Assembly: GCF_016902615.1 (NCBI RefSeq)
Contig: NZ_JACJMB010000015.1
Span: forward strand, 1-57,810
Reading direction: 5' to 3'
Length of the DNA stretch: 57,810 nucleotides
Source of the DNA: Collinsella tanakaei
GTDB lineage: Bacteria; Actinomycetota; Coriobacteriia; Coriobacteriales; Coriobacteriaceae
The position numbers and the translations under genes were made by a program. The notes below the pieces were generated by a model. The model was not told the DNA's origin, did no database searches, and was given only the letters and a program-made list of their open reading frames with translations. Within the stretch, counting starts at the first letter, position 1; each line of letters starts with the position of its first letter. Positions 26,197-34,671 of the stretch are shown here, in pieces.

Positions 26197-26781
26197 TTAG
26201 ATATAACCCCCTTGGCTTATGATTTCGGCTATTTTCTCCTGCATATCATGTACGGTGTGCGCGCGCGAACGGGCACACGCCTTGGCCTCGCCGTCGCAGA
26301 TGAGGCATCTGCGCGGCGGCAGGCCGATCTCGGTCCGCTGAACCGAGAAGAGCGTATCGCCCGTTCGTCCGAGCACATCGAGGTCGGCGAGGCGCCCCAA
26401 TAGGTGGGTCTCCTCCACGACCGCGACGCGCCGCTTGAGCTCGCGTGGCTCCAGCTCCACAAGCATCATGAGCTCGGGGCCGGACACGCCGCCCGCACGC
26501 GTCTGCTCGCGCACCGCGGCGCCATCGAGCGCCGAGACGGCCTGGGAGCTGAGCTCGTCGAACACGCGCTCGAGCACCTCTGAGGTCTTGTGCGGACCCG
26601 GGATGGACAGCGTGATGGAGAGTAGCGACTCGCCCTCGTGCGCACGGCCCAAAAGCTCGCGCTGCATCGCGGCGCGGCGCTCGCGCGCGTCGAGCATGTC
26701 GGGGAGCTCGGCCACCGGGCCACAGAAGACGCGGGCTGCACGCTCAGAGAGCTTCGGCTCGTCGTTCGCGGTATCGGCCAT
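26197..26781 (-). CDS. citX: Holo-citrate-lyase synthase CitX (apo-citrate lyase phosphoribosyl-dephospho-CoA transferase)
   Basis: A 194-residue enzyme that attaches the CitG-made triphosphoribosyl-dephospho-CoA to the serine of CitD. The family motifs are visible: GRLADLDVL, RRCLICDGEAKACARSRAH, and an N-terminal LDARERRAA. The ATG at 26781 is preceded by AAAGGAG; the longer frame upstream has no ribosome site. It lies inside the decarboxylase operon, between the 44-aa peptide gene and oadA, rather than with citDEF, which ties citrate-lyase maturation to pump expression. Confidence 0.88.
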   Translation of the reverse strand: MADTANDEPKLSERAARVFCGPVAELPDMLDARERRAAMQRELLGRAHEGESLLSITLSIPGPHKTSEVLERVFDELSSQAVSALDGAAVREQTRAGGVSGPELMMLVELEPRELKRRVAVVEETHLLGRLADLDVLGRTGDTLFSVQRTEIGLPPRRCLICDGEAKACARSRAHTVHDMQEKIAEIISQGGYI

Positions 26782-26876
26782 GTGCGCCACGCTCCTTTCT
26801 TCCACCCACGCGCGAGAATCGACGGGCGCGCCTGCCACGTTGAGGACACGGCGCGCCCGGATACGTTTGCCTGCGG

Positions 26877-27011
26877 TTAGTTGTCCTTATCGGCAGGGAA
26901 CAGCTTCATGAGCGCCATGGACACCAGGTAGATGATGATCATGACGACGAAGATGCCGCCCCAACCCAAAACGAGGATCAGCAGGGAATCGCTCAGGATA
27001 GCGGTATTCAT
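26877..27011 (-). CDS. 44-residue membrane peptide, OadG-like decarboxylase gamma/small subunit
   Basis: A very short gene: MNTAILSDSLLILVLGWGGI and on to LFPADKDN then TAA. One TM helix (about residues 9-31) is followed by a short polar tail. Size, topology and position directly after oadB match the small gamma/delta-type membrane subunits that hold Na+-pumping decarboxylases together, though it is shorter than typical OadG (about 80 residues) and lacks the His/Pro-rich zinc tail. The ATG at 27011 has GGGGAG at a good distance. The gene ends 96 bases before citX. Function is inferred from context. Confidence 0.75.
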   Translation of the reverse strand: MNTAILSDSLLILVLGWGGIFVVMIIIYLVSMALMKLFPADKDN

Positions 27012-27026
27012 CTAACGCTCCCCTTT

Positions 27027-28172
27027 CTACATCAAACCGGGGACGATGCCGAGGATAAGACCACCGGCAACGACCGATGCGATCTGACCGGCGACGTTGG
27101 AGCCGGCAGCCTGCATGAGGATGAAGTTGCCCGGATCCTCCTCGGTCGCGATCCTCTGGATAACGCGGGAGCTCATGGGGAACGCCGAGATGCCCGACGC
27201 GCCGATCATGGGGTTGATCTTCTCCTTGCGGAAGATGTTGAGCACCTTGGCGAACATGATGCCGCCGATGGTGTCCATCACGAAGCCGACCAGGCCGAGA
27301 CCCATGATGATGAGGGTGTCGAGCTGCAGGAACTCGCCCGCCTGCATGCGGACGGACACGCACAGGCCGAGCAGGATGGAGATGAGGTTCACGAGCTCGT
27401 TTTGAGCGGACATGGACAGGTTGTCCAGCACGCCGCACTCACGCAGCAGGTTGCCGAACATCAGGAAGCCGACGAGCGGCAGCGAGGCCGGGGCGATCAG
27501 GCCGGCGACGACGCAGATGACGACCGGGAAGATGATCTTGGCCGTCTGGGACACCGAACCCGGCTTGTAGTTCATGCGGATCTGGCGTTCCTTCTTGGTG
27601 GTCACGAGCTTGATGGCGAACGGCTGGATGATGGGCACGAGTGCCATGTAGGAGTACGCGGCGACCATGATGGCGCCGAGGTACTGCGACTGCAGCGAGT
27701 TCGCGACGAAGATCGAGGTCGGTCCGTCGGCCGCGGCGATGATGCCGGCGGAGGCGGAGTCGGCCAGGTTGAAGCCGAGCAGGCCGGCCACGATGATCAC
27801 GAAGAAGATGCCGAACTGCGCGGCGGCGCCGAACAGCAGCAGAAACGGGCTCGCCAGCAGCGGGCCGAAGTCGATCATGGCGCCGATGCCGATGAACAGC
27901 AGCAGCGGGAAGAGCTCCGTATCGATACCCATGTCGAACAGGATCTGGAACGGACCGGGCTCGCCGCCGGTCATAAGGACGCCGGAGTCGGGGATGTTCA
28001 CCAGGATGGTGCCCAGACCCATGGGCACGAGCAGCGTGGGCTCGTACTCCTTCTTGATGCCCAGATACATCAGGAGGATGCCGACGAGAATCATGACGAT
28101 GCGGCCCGGCTCGGCGGCGAGGCCGAGCACACCGCCCGTCAGCACGTCAGCAGCAGTAGCTAGAATTTCCAA
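27027..28172 (-). CDS. oadB: Na+-transporting oxaloacetate decarboxylase beta subunit
   Basis: A 381-residue integral membrane protein with about nine TM segments that decarboxylates carboxybiotin and exports Na+. The key region GIIAAADGPTSIFVAN carries the conserved Asp of the Na+ site, and the C-terminal GSNVAGQIASVVAGG contains the conserved Asn and Ser positions. The start is TTG at 28172, preceded by AAGGAGAGG; no ATG fits. Length is in the range of OadB/GcdB/MmdB (about 375-430). It belongs to the operon 29007-24802. Confidence 0.9.
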   Translation of the reverse strand: MEILATAADVLTGGVLGLAAEPGRIVMILVGILLMYLGIKKEYEPTLLVPMGLGTILVNIPDSGVLMTGGEPGPFQILFDMGIDTELFPLLLFIGIGAMIDFGPLLASPFLLLFGAAAQFGIFFVIIVAGLLGFNLADSASAGIIAAADGPTSIFVANSLQSQYLGAIMVAAYSYMALVPIIQPFAIKLVTTKKERQIRMNYKPGSVSQTAKIIFPVVICVVAGLIAPASLPLVGFLMFGNLLRECGVLDNLSMSAQNELVNLISILLGLCVSVRMQAGEFLQLDTLIIMGLGLVGFVMDTIGGIMFAKVLNIFRKEKINPMIGASGISAFPMSSRVIQRIATEEDPGNFILMQAAGSNVAGQIASVVAGGLILGIVPGLM

Positions 28173-28226
28173 TGGTCAAGTCCTCTCCTTGGTTGCGCGC
28201 GGGATGCGCGTCAGGTGTGCCCGAAC

Positions 28227-28652
28227 CTAGGCGATGCCGATCAGCTCGTCGCCCGGGTTCACCATATCGCCCTTGGAGACGGCGATGGAAGCCACGGTGC
28301 CATCGAACTCGGCGATGAGCTGGTTCTCCATCTTCATGGCCTCGAGCACCATGACGGGGTCGCCCTTGGAGACCTTGTCGCCCACGCTGACCTGGATGTC
28401 GACGATCTTGCCGGGCATGGGCGCGGTCTGCACGTTCGCGCCGGCAGGAGCGGAAGCGGTCGCAGCGGCGGGAGCCGGGGCGGCAGCGGGCTCGGGAGCG
28501 GGCGCCGCAGCCGGAGCGGCAGCGGGCGCAGGAGCCGGGGCGGCAACAGGGGCCGCGACGGCGTCAGCGGGCGTAGGGACCGGCGCGCCGATCTCCTCCA
28601 TCTCCACCATGTACTGGGTCCCGTCGATCGAGATCTTGAATTTACGAAGCAT
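28227..28652 (-). CDS. Biotin carboxyl carrier protein of the decarboxylase (EAMKM)
   Basis: A 141-residue carrier. Residues 1-22 form a short domain, about 23-72 are an Ala/Pro linker, and the C-terminal 70 residues are a biotinyl domain with the biotin-accepting Lys in VLEAMKMEN. The linker should let the domain swing between OadA in the cytoplasm and OadB in the membrane. Its start overlaps the end of the upstream gene (28642-29007) by 11 bases. Equivalent to the separate gamma (MmdC/GcdC) subunits of methylmalonyl- and glutaconyl-CoA decarboxylases. Confidence 0.9.
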   Translation of the reverse strand: MLRKFKISIDGTQYMVEMEEIGAPVPTPADAVAAPVAAPAPAPAAAPAAAPAPEPAAAPAPAAATASAPAGANVQTAPMPGKIVDIQVSVGDKVSKGDPVMVLEAMKMENQLIAEFDGTVASIAVSKGDMVNPGDELIGIA

Positions 28653-29007
28653 GGTCCTCCTCCATCACTTTCTTGTAGACACCTTTGACTACGAACTGGC
28701 TGGATTCCAGGGCGCCGGCGGCAATCGACGTGGCGATGCACGAGACGAGTCGGTGCTCGGGGTTCACGACGCTGACGCGGCGAACCACCATCTGGCTATC
28801 GGGACGGTCTCCCGCGGCGATGGCCGTGGCGGCAACGACAACCGGGCGATGCTCGGAGGCGTCGACCGGCAGGTACGCGGGAACGGGTTCCCACTCCTCC
28901 TTGGGCGCCGCGGGCGCGGCAGGAGCCGCTGCAGGGGCGGGCGCCGGAGCGGGCGCTGCCTGCGCAGGTTCGTCGTTTTTGCGCCTCAACCAATCAAAGA
29001 AGCCCAT
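28642..29007 (-). CDS. Unknown 121-aa operon-head protein with Ala/Pro linker
   Basis: First gene of the decarboxylase operon. It begins [16 protein letters not shown], continues with an Ala/Pro linker (about 17-35), and ends with a compact domain of about 75 residues ([14 protein letters not shown]...[20 protein letters not shown]) in which a VxxAxxIAAG pattern occurs twice. It has no TM helix, no biotin site and no family I can name. The linker resembles that of the neighbouring biotin carrier. Likely an accessory or delta-like subunit of the pump, by context only. The ATG follows GAGGGGAAG. Confidence 0.6.
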   Translation of the reverse strand: MGFFDWLRRKNDEPAQAAPAPAPAPAAAPAAPAAPKEEWEPVPAYLPVDASEHRPVVVAATAIAAGDRPDSQMVVRRVSVVNPEHRLVSCIATSIAAGALESSQFVVKGVYKKVMEEDHAS

Positions 29008-29518
29008 CTATTCACTTCCCCTCGGTTTTTCCTCGGCAATCAACGGTTGATTACCCATTCAGACGTGCCGTGCCAATGAACACTACTTACTTTATATTCG
29101 CTCCCGTACCGCCGATTGCACTTTCGTTGTTCGCCGGATCGATACGGGCGCACGTGTATCTATCACCCCAAACTACCTCCCGTTTTCAACTTCTCCATTC
29201 TACGAGTGGGTACAGACGCTCCTGCGTTTCCCGTGGATTTCTGCAGGCTTGCGACCGGTGAACGGTAGGCATTCGCGGCGTGAACGGTACCCACCCCAGG
29301 GTGTACGTTCGGGCCGTTTTTGATTTATAGGCGTTTACCTGCGCTTTTGTTATTTCTGCAGGTACCTGCTGTTTTTCTACTGTTCCTTCTGCTCGGCCTT
29401 CGCGAAAAATTCGCGGATAAACCGTTAATTTTTCAAGCGAGCAAACGGTTGGCGTCCGCTGGTTTTATTGCACGTCGCAGCGACGCGGACCGTATACGTA
29501 TCTGTCGGCAACCTAATC
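29008..29518. promoter_or_regulatory. Divergent control region between decarboxylase operon and citrate transporter
   Basis: About 500 AT-richer bases. GTGAACGGTA occurs at 29258-29267 and again at 29280-29289, a 22-base period (two helical turns), typical of a regulator bound to one face. On the minus strand TATAAA (29091-29096) could be the -10 of the decarboxylase operon, but no good -35 is seen. No gene is apparent. Confidence 0.4.
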
Positions 29519-29546
29519 GGAAAAGGGAAAGGGAAAGGGAAGGGTG
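29519..29546 (+). repeat. GGGAAA hexamer repeat overlapping the transporter ribosome site
   Basis: Three to four imperfect copies of GGGAAA end 5 bases before the ATG at 29552 and supply the Shine-Dalgarno sequence (GGGAAGGGTGAAG). Copy-number change would alter ribosome-site strength or spacing. Confidence 0.6.
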
Positions 29547-29551
29547 AAGTT

Positions 29552-30922
29552 ATGGCTATAACCATCCTCGGTTGGGTCATGATCGCAGTCTTCATGTTCT
29601 GCGTTATGGCCAAGAAACTCTCGCCGCTGGTGGCACTGTGCACGATCCCCATGGTGTTCGCGTTCCTCATGCTCGTCGTCACCGGCAACATCGATAAGTG
29701 GACGCTGATCGGCGACTGGGTCATGAACGGCCTGGGCACCACTGCGAACACGGGCATCCTGCTGCTGTTCGCCATCCTCTACTTCTCGATCATGCTCGAC
29801 GCGGGCCTGTTCGACCCCATCACCAAGAAGATGATCGAGTTCGCCAAGGGCGACCCCATGAAGGTCCTCATCGCGACCGCGGTCGTGGCCGCTGCCATCT
29901 CGCTGAACGGCGACGGCACCACCACCACGCTCGTGTGCTGCGCGGCCTTCCTGCCCATCTACGAGAAGCTCGGCATGAAGAAGATGAACCTGGCTGTCCT
30001 GGTCATTCTTCAGAACACCGTCATGAACCTGCTGCCCTGGGGCGGCCCCACGGCGCGCGCCATGGCCGTCTGCGAGGTCGGCGGCGACATCCTGTCCTAC
30101 CTCATGCCCGGCATGATCATCTCCGTCATCTTCAACATCGTGGTCGTCGCCCGCTACATGGGTAAGAAGGAGCGCGCTCGCCTCGGCGTGACCGAGTTCA
30201 CCCGCGAGGAGATCGACGAGCTCTGCGCCATCGACGATCCCGAGACCCTCGAGCTTCGCCGTCCCCAGAACTGGCTGTTCAACGCCATCATGACCGTCGT
30301 GCTCATCGCCTGGCTGGTCGCTGGCTCCTTCATCGAGGCCATCTCCCTGCCGAACCAGATGCTGTTCATGCTCGGCACCATCATCGCGCTGCTCGTGAAC
30401 TACCCCAAGATCAAGGATCAGAACGCCCGTATCGGCGCCAACGGCGGCGACGCGGTGCAGGTCGTCATCCTGATTTTCGGCGCCGGCATCTTCATGGGCC
30501 TGTTCCAGGGCGACTCTGAGCTCGGCCTGTCCATGTCCGACGGCGTTGCGCAGTCCCTGATCTACATCATCCCGCAGCAGCTCGCCGGCTTCTGGGGCCT
30601 CATCGTCTGCCTCATCTCCGCGCCCGGCACGTTCTTCATCTCGAACGACGGCTTCTACTTCGGCGTCATGCCCGCCATCGCCGAGGCCGGCTACGCCTAC
30701 GGCTTCACCAACCTGCAGATGGCTCTCGCCTCCCTTATGGGCCAGGCCTTCCACCTGCTCTCCCCGCTCACTGCCTTCATCTACCTGCTCCTGCGCCTGA
30801 CCGGTCAGGACCTGGGTGAGTGGCAGCGCGCCGCGGGCAAGTGGGCCGCGTGCATCTTCGTGATCTTCGTCATCACGATCATGGCCACGGGTGCCATCCC
30901 GCTGTACATCCCGCAGGCATAA
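29552..30922 (+). CDS. Citrate transporter, CitMHS family
   Basis: A 456-residue membrane protein with about 12 TM segments. The family traits are a first helix ITILGWVMIAVFMFCVM, the motif SLNGDGTTTTLVCCAAFLPI in the first half, LLPWGGPTARA, and ISNDGFYFGVMPAIAEAGYAYG in the second half. CitMHS proteins import citrate, often as a metal complex, with protons. The ATG at 29552 was chosen; upstream frame is the GK-repeat of the purine tract. It is divergent from the decarboxylase operon, so import and decarboxylation are likely co-regulated. A terminator follows. Confidence 0.88.
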   Translation: MAITILGWVMIAVFMFCVMAKKLSPLVALCTIPMVFAFLMLVVTGNIDKWTLIGDWVMNGLGTTANTGILLLFAILYFSIMLDAGLFDPITKKMIEFAKGDPMKVLIATAVVAAAISLNGDGTTTTLVCCAAFLPIYEKLGMKKMNLAVLVILQNTVMNLLPWGGPTARAMAVCEVGGDILSYLMPGMIISVIFNIVVVARYMGKKERARLGVTEFTREEIDELCAIDDPETLELRRPQNWLFNAIMTVVLIAWLVAGSFIEAISLPNQMLFMLGTIIALLVNYPKIKDQNARIGANGGDAVQVVILIFGAGIFMGLFQGDSELGLSMSDGVAQSLIYIIPQQLAGFWGLIVCLISAPGTFFISNDGFYFGVMPAIAEAGYAYGFTNLQMALASLMGQAFHLLSPLTAFIYLLLRLTGQDLGEWQRAAGKWAACIFVIFVITIMATGAIPLYIPQA

Positions 30923-30963
30923 CATCGCCTGAAGGGATAGAGACAACACTGCTCCCTCTTTCC

Positions 30964-30998
30964 AGCCGCGGCTGCCATACGGTGGCCGCGGCTTTTTG
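30964..30998 (+). terminator. Intrinsic terminator after the citrate transporter
   Basis: AGCCGCGGC (30964-30972) pairs with 30985-30993, 12-base loop, followed by TTTT. Confidence 0.8.
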
Positions 30999-31389
30999 GT
31001 GTCGCGCGGGTGTCGTGACGCCGGGAGGCCACCGCCCGCGCGGCACCCGCGCTCGGTAGCCTCCCGGCGCTCCCCCGCCGGCGCCATGGCCGACACTATG
31101 GCCGATACCTTGCGCCGAGCTTGCGCGAACGGGCGCGCGGATTTCTTGCCGCGCGCTGTGATATACGACCGCACGCGCATAAGCCGCCAGCCAACTGCAT
31201 TGGATTGCTGCGATCGTCGTCGCATGTCACGGCATATTCCCGTATGCGATATTCCCTTCTCATATTCATGCAAATAAGTCGCTACAGTACGCTAAAGCCC
31301 GCATCTACCAGTCGCTTCATTCACATTATCGAGTGTTGCGCCGTGTATACTTATCCAGATAAAGTTTTCTTAGCGTTCGGGAGGCGGGT
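30999..31389. other. Intergenic region upstream of the GntR regulator
   Basis: About 390 bases. The inverted repeat TTATC-CA-GATAA at 31351-31362 lies 28 bases before the regulator start and overlaps a possible -10 (TATACT, 31346-31351), so it is a candidate self-regulatory site. Nothing else is recognised. Confidence 0.4.
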
Positions 31390-32091
31390 ATGGATACAGA
31401 ACATCTGATGCTCACCCTTTGTGAGTTTCTCGACCTCTCGAAAAACGTGCCGATCAAAGATGTGCTGTACGACGCGTTCCGTCAGGCCATCACGCTGGGC
31501 CGCGTGCCCGCCGGCACTGCGATCAACGAGAAGCAGCTCGCCCAGGCCCTCCACATCAGCCGCACGCCCATCCGCGCCGCGCTCGACCAGCTTGCCTCCG
31601 ACCGTCTGGTCGACCGCAAGCCCGGCAGCGGCGTGACCGTGCGCGGCATCAGCAAGCACGATGCCGAGGAGGTCTACGAGATCCGCGTCGTGCTCGAGGT
31701 GCTTGCCACCACAAAGGCCGCTCGCAACATGAACGATGACGATTTCGAGGCCCTGCGTCAGCTGCTCGAAGAGGGCCAGCGCATGAACGCGGCCAACGAC
31801 GTCGACGGCGTGGTGCGCAACTGGGACGAGTTCAACCAGTTCATCTTCAAGATGGCTGACAGCCCGCGCCTGCAGAGCATCATCGAGCCGCTGCAGGCCT
31901 ACACCCGCTACTTCCGCAACGTCTCGGCCCGCCCTGAGATTCGCCGCAACGAGGCGATGGAAGAGCACTGGGGAATCTACCTGGCGATGCGTTTCGGGCC
32001 GGAGAAGAAGATCGAGCAGGTCGTGCGCACGCACCTGAGGAACTCCTACGGCCTGATCAGCGCGGAAATGGCAGACTGTGGCATCAAGTAA
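31390..32091 (+). CDS. GntR-family regulator with FCD domain
   Basis: A 233-residue transcription factor. The winged helix-turn-helix spans about residues 20-85 (INEKQLAQALHISRTPIRAA, then GSGVTVRGIS), and the all-alpha FCD effector domain covers 95-225 (EEVYEIRVVLEVLATTKAA). FCD proteins usually sense organic acids. Adjacent to citG and within the citrate island, it resembles CitO-type citrate regulators in position and class, so citrate is the likely effector; this is inference. ATG follows GGGAGGCGG. Its end overlaps the citG start by 14 bases. Confidence 0.85.
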   Translation: MDTEHLMLTLCEFLDLSKNVPIKDVLYDAFRQAITLGRVPAGTAINEKQLAQALHISRTPIRAALDQLASDRLVDRKPGSGVTVRGISKHDAEEVYEIRVVLEVLATTKAARNMNDDDFEALRQLLEEGQRMNAANDVDGVVRNWDEFNQFIFKMADSPRLQSIIEPLQAYTRYFRNVSARPEIRRNEAMEEHWGIYLAMRFGPEKKIEQVVRTHLRNSYGLISAEMADCGIK

Positions 32092-33028
32092 TACCGCCGC
32101 GCGCCGGACTTGCGACCTGGCGCATCTGGCTGCCGCCTCGCTCGTTGCCGAGGCGCGTCTCACACCGAAACCCGGGCTGGTGGACTGCGCCACGACCGGT
32201 GCCCACACCGATATGGACCTCTCCACGTTCATGGCGAGCGCGGCGGCTCTCGAGCCGCTGTTCGCCGAATACGCCGCCGCCGGTGCGGACCTGGGGACCG
32301 ATGGCCCCGCCGCCCTCGCCCGCGCCATGCGCGACATCGGCATCCGCGCGGAGGCGGCGATGTTCGCCGCGACCGACGGCGTGAACACCCACAAGGGGGC
32401 GAACTTCACCTTCGCGCTCGTGCTTGGCGCCACCGGTGCGCTGATGGAAAGCGGCGGCACCGAGATCGCTGCGGGGGCGCTCGACGCGCACGGCACCGAA
32501 GCGGTCCTCACCTTGGTGTCGCGCATGGGCGCGGGCCTGCTCGACCACGATGTCCGCGCGCTGCACGAGCGCGTGTCCGCCACAGGTGACACCGCGCAGC
32601 TCTCCCACGGCGAGCGGCTGCTGCTCCTGCGCGGCATGCAGGGCGTGCGCGGCGAGGCGGCGCAGGGCTACCCGCAGCTCTCACGCACGCTTCTCCCCTA
32701 CCTGCGCTCCCATCCGCTCGGCACCCACGCGCCCGGCGCCGCCCGCATCATGCTGCTGCGCGCCCTCGTGAAGCTCATGGCCGACCTGGAGGACACGAAC
32801 GTCGTCCACCGCGGCGGACCGGAGGCGCTCAGCGCGCACCGTGCCTTCTGCCGTGCGCTCGATGCGCGCGACGTGCCCGACGAGGAGCTCATCGCGACGC
32901 TTTCCGCCTACGACGCTGAGCTCATCCGCACGAATGTGAGTCCGGGCGGCGCGGCCGACCTGCTGTCGCTCGGCATTTTCTTCGCCCTGCTCGAGGGCCT
33001 CATCACTCAAACCGACATCGCCTACTGA
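32078..33028 (+). CDS. citG: Triphosphoribosyl-dephospho-CoA synthase
   Basis: A 316-residue enzyme that makes the precursor of the citrate-lyase prosthetic group from ATP and dephospho-CoA. Conserved CitG/MdcB stretches: ARLTPKPGLVDCATTGAHTD, the GVNTHKGANFTF motif, and near the end NVSPGGAADLLS. The start is GTG at 32078, overlapping the GntR gene, with only a weak GGAAA site; translational coupling is likely. It ends just before a two-way terminator. Confidence 0.92.
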   Translation: MASSNTAARRTCDLAHLAAASLVAEARLTPKPGLVDCATTGAHTDMDLSTFMASAAALEPLFAEYAAAGADLGTDGPAALARAMRDIGIRAEAAMFAATDGVNTHKGANFTFALVLGATGALMESGGTEIAAGALDAHGTEAVLTLVSRMGAGLLDHDVRALHERVSATGDTAQLSHGERLLLLRGMQGVRGEAAQGYPQLSRTLLPYLRSHPLGTHAPGAARIMLLRALVKLMADLEDTNVVHRGGPEALSAHRAFCRALDARDVPDEELIATLSAYDAELIRTNVSPGGAADLLSLGIFFALLEGLITQTDIAY

Positions 33029-33030
33029 TA

Positions 33031-33070
33031 AAAACGGGGTCCCCGGGCATGCCGGGGACCCCGTCGTTTT
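33031..33070. terminator. Bidirectional terminator between citG and citF
   Basis: A perfect 13-bp stem (33034-33046 with 33052-33064), flanked by AAAA on the left and TTTT on the right, so usable from both convergent genes. Confidence 0.85.
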
Positions 33071-33096
33071 AGCTGTCGTGTGCCAGCTTTCCTGCG

Positions 33097-34656
33097 CTAC
33101 TCGAAGGTGTAGGGCTTGATCTGGCGGATGACGTCGAGGATTGTGCCGTCGCGCGCCTCGACGATGGCGACGACCTTGTCCTCCCACTGCAGCGGATCGG
33201 GCTCGCCCACGATGGAATAGGCCTTCTCCTGCAGCTCCTCGATGGTGACGTGCGGAATGCCGGCGGCGTCCATGCAGTCGATGATGTCCTGGCGGGCCGG
33301 GTTCACGGCGGTGCCGTAGTCGGTCACGACGACGTCGACGCACTCGCCCGGGGTCGTCACCGTGGTGACATCCTTGCAGATGGTCGGCATGCGGCCGCGC
33401 ACGAGCGGCGTGACGATGATGCAGCACTTGGAGCCGGCGGCGGTGTCGGGGTGGCCACCGGGCGCGCCGCGGACCACGCCGTCGGAGCCGGTGATGACGT
33501 TCACGTTGAACTTCGTGTCGACCTCGAGGGCCGCGAGGATCATGTAGTCGAGGTAGTTGACGTAGGCACCCTTGTTCGCGGGGTTCGCGTAGTCGCTCAC
33601 GGTCATCTCGACGTGATCGGGGCGGTCATGCAGGTGCGCGATGGCCTTCGTGTCGAAGTCCTGCGTGTCCACGATCTTGCGGACATAGCCGCGATCCTGC
33701 AGGTCGCACATGTTGCCGGTGATGCCACCGAAGGCGACGCCCATCTTGATCTCCTTGGCGTCCATGCGCTCCTCGAGGAAGCGGGTGACGGCCAGAGACG
33801 GGCCGCCGGCGCCGGTCTGATAGGAGAAACCGTCGACGAACCACGGGGTGGCCGCGATGATGTCGGCGGCGCGCTCGGCCATCATGAGGTCGCGCGGGTC
33901 CTGGGTGACGCGGGCCTCCTTGGTGCCGATGCGCTTGGGGTCACCGATCTCGTCGACCACGACGACGCAGTCGACGTCCTCGCACTTGATCGACGCGGGC
34001 ACGTTCGGGAACGGCGCCAGCGTATCGGTCAGCACGACGACGCGGTCGGCGTACTTGGAATCGGGGATGGCGTAGCCCATGGAACCGCAGTTGTTCTTGC
34101 CGCCGTTGCCGCTGGCGTTGCCCACCTTGTCGCAGGAGGCCGCCGCGAGGAAGGCGATGTCGACGTGCAGCTCACCGGACATCAGGGCACGGGGACGACC
34201 GCCGTGGGAGCGGATGATCGCCGGCTCCTTCAGCTTGCCGGCGGAGATGACGTCGCCGATGCGGCCGCGGACGCCGGAGGCCTGGACCTGGACGATGATG
34301 CCCTGCTCGATGTAGTCGGCGAGCAGGTTGTGGGCGTCTCCCAGCGAGGTGGCGGCCACGCGCAGGTCCTTGATGCCCATCTCCTCGACGAGCACCTTGC
34401 AGACCATGGAGGCGGTGTAATCGCCGTTGCGGAAGGCGTGGTGGAACGAGATGGTCATGCCGTCGTGGGCACCGCACTTCTCGCAGGCCTCGCGGATGGT
34501 CGCGCACAGCTTGTCGGGCACGGGCTTCTCATGCATGACGGTGGTCGGCGCATCGCGCTTCAGGACCTGGCCATCCTTGGCGAAGCGGCCCTGGTAGACC
34601 TCTTTGCCGTCAACGAGCAGGTAGTCGGGGATATCCCTTCCGACTGCGTTAATCAT
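33097..34656 (-). CDS. citF: Citrate lyase alpha subunit (citrate:acetyl-ACP transferase)
   Basis: A 519-residue subunit that exchanges the acetyl group on CitD for citrate. It follows the CitF pattern throughout: FHHAFRNGDYT, IRSHGGRPRALMSGELHVDI, GNASGNGGKNNCGSMGYAIP, and GFSYQTGAGGPSLAVT, with GGHPDTAAGSKC near the end. Length is normal (about 505-520). Last gene of citD-citE-citF; 15 bases separate it from citE. ATG at 34656. Confidence 0.96.
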   Translation of the reverse strand: MINAVGRDIPDYLLVDGKEVYQGRFAKDGQVLKRDAPTTVMHEKPVPDKLCATIREACEKCGAHDGMTISFHHAFRNGDYTASMVCKVLVEEMGIKDLRVAATSLGDAHNLLADYIEQGIIVQVQASGVRGRIGDVISAGKLKEPAIIRSHGGRPRALMSGELHVDIAFLAAASCDKVGNASGNGGKNNCGSMGYAIPDSKYADRVVVLTDTLAPFPNVPASIKCEDVDCVVVVDEIGDPKRIGTKEARVTQDPRDLMMAERAADIIAATPWFVDGFSYQTGAGGPSLAVTRFLEERMDAKEIKMGVAFGGITGNMCDLQDRGYVRKIVDTQDFDTKAIAHLHDRPDHVEMTVSDYANPANKGAYVNYLDYMILAALEVDTKFNVNVITGSDGVVRGAPGGHPDTAAGSKCCIIVTPLVRGRMPTICKDVTTVTTPGECVDVVVTDYGTAVNPARQDIIDCMDAAGIPHVTIEELQEKAYSIVGEPDPLQWEDKVVAIVEARDGTILDVIRQIKPYTFE

Positions 34657-34671
34657 ATCTTGGCTCCTCTC

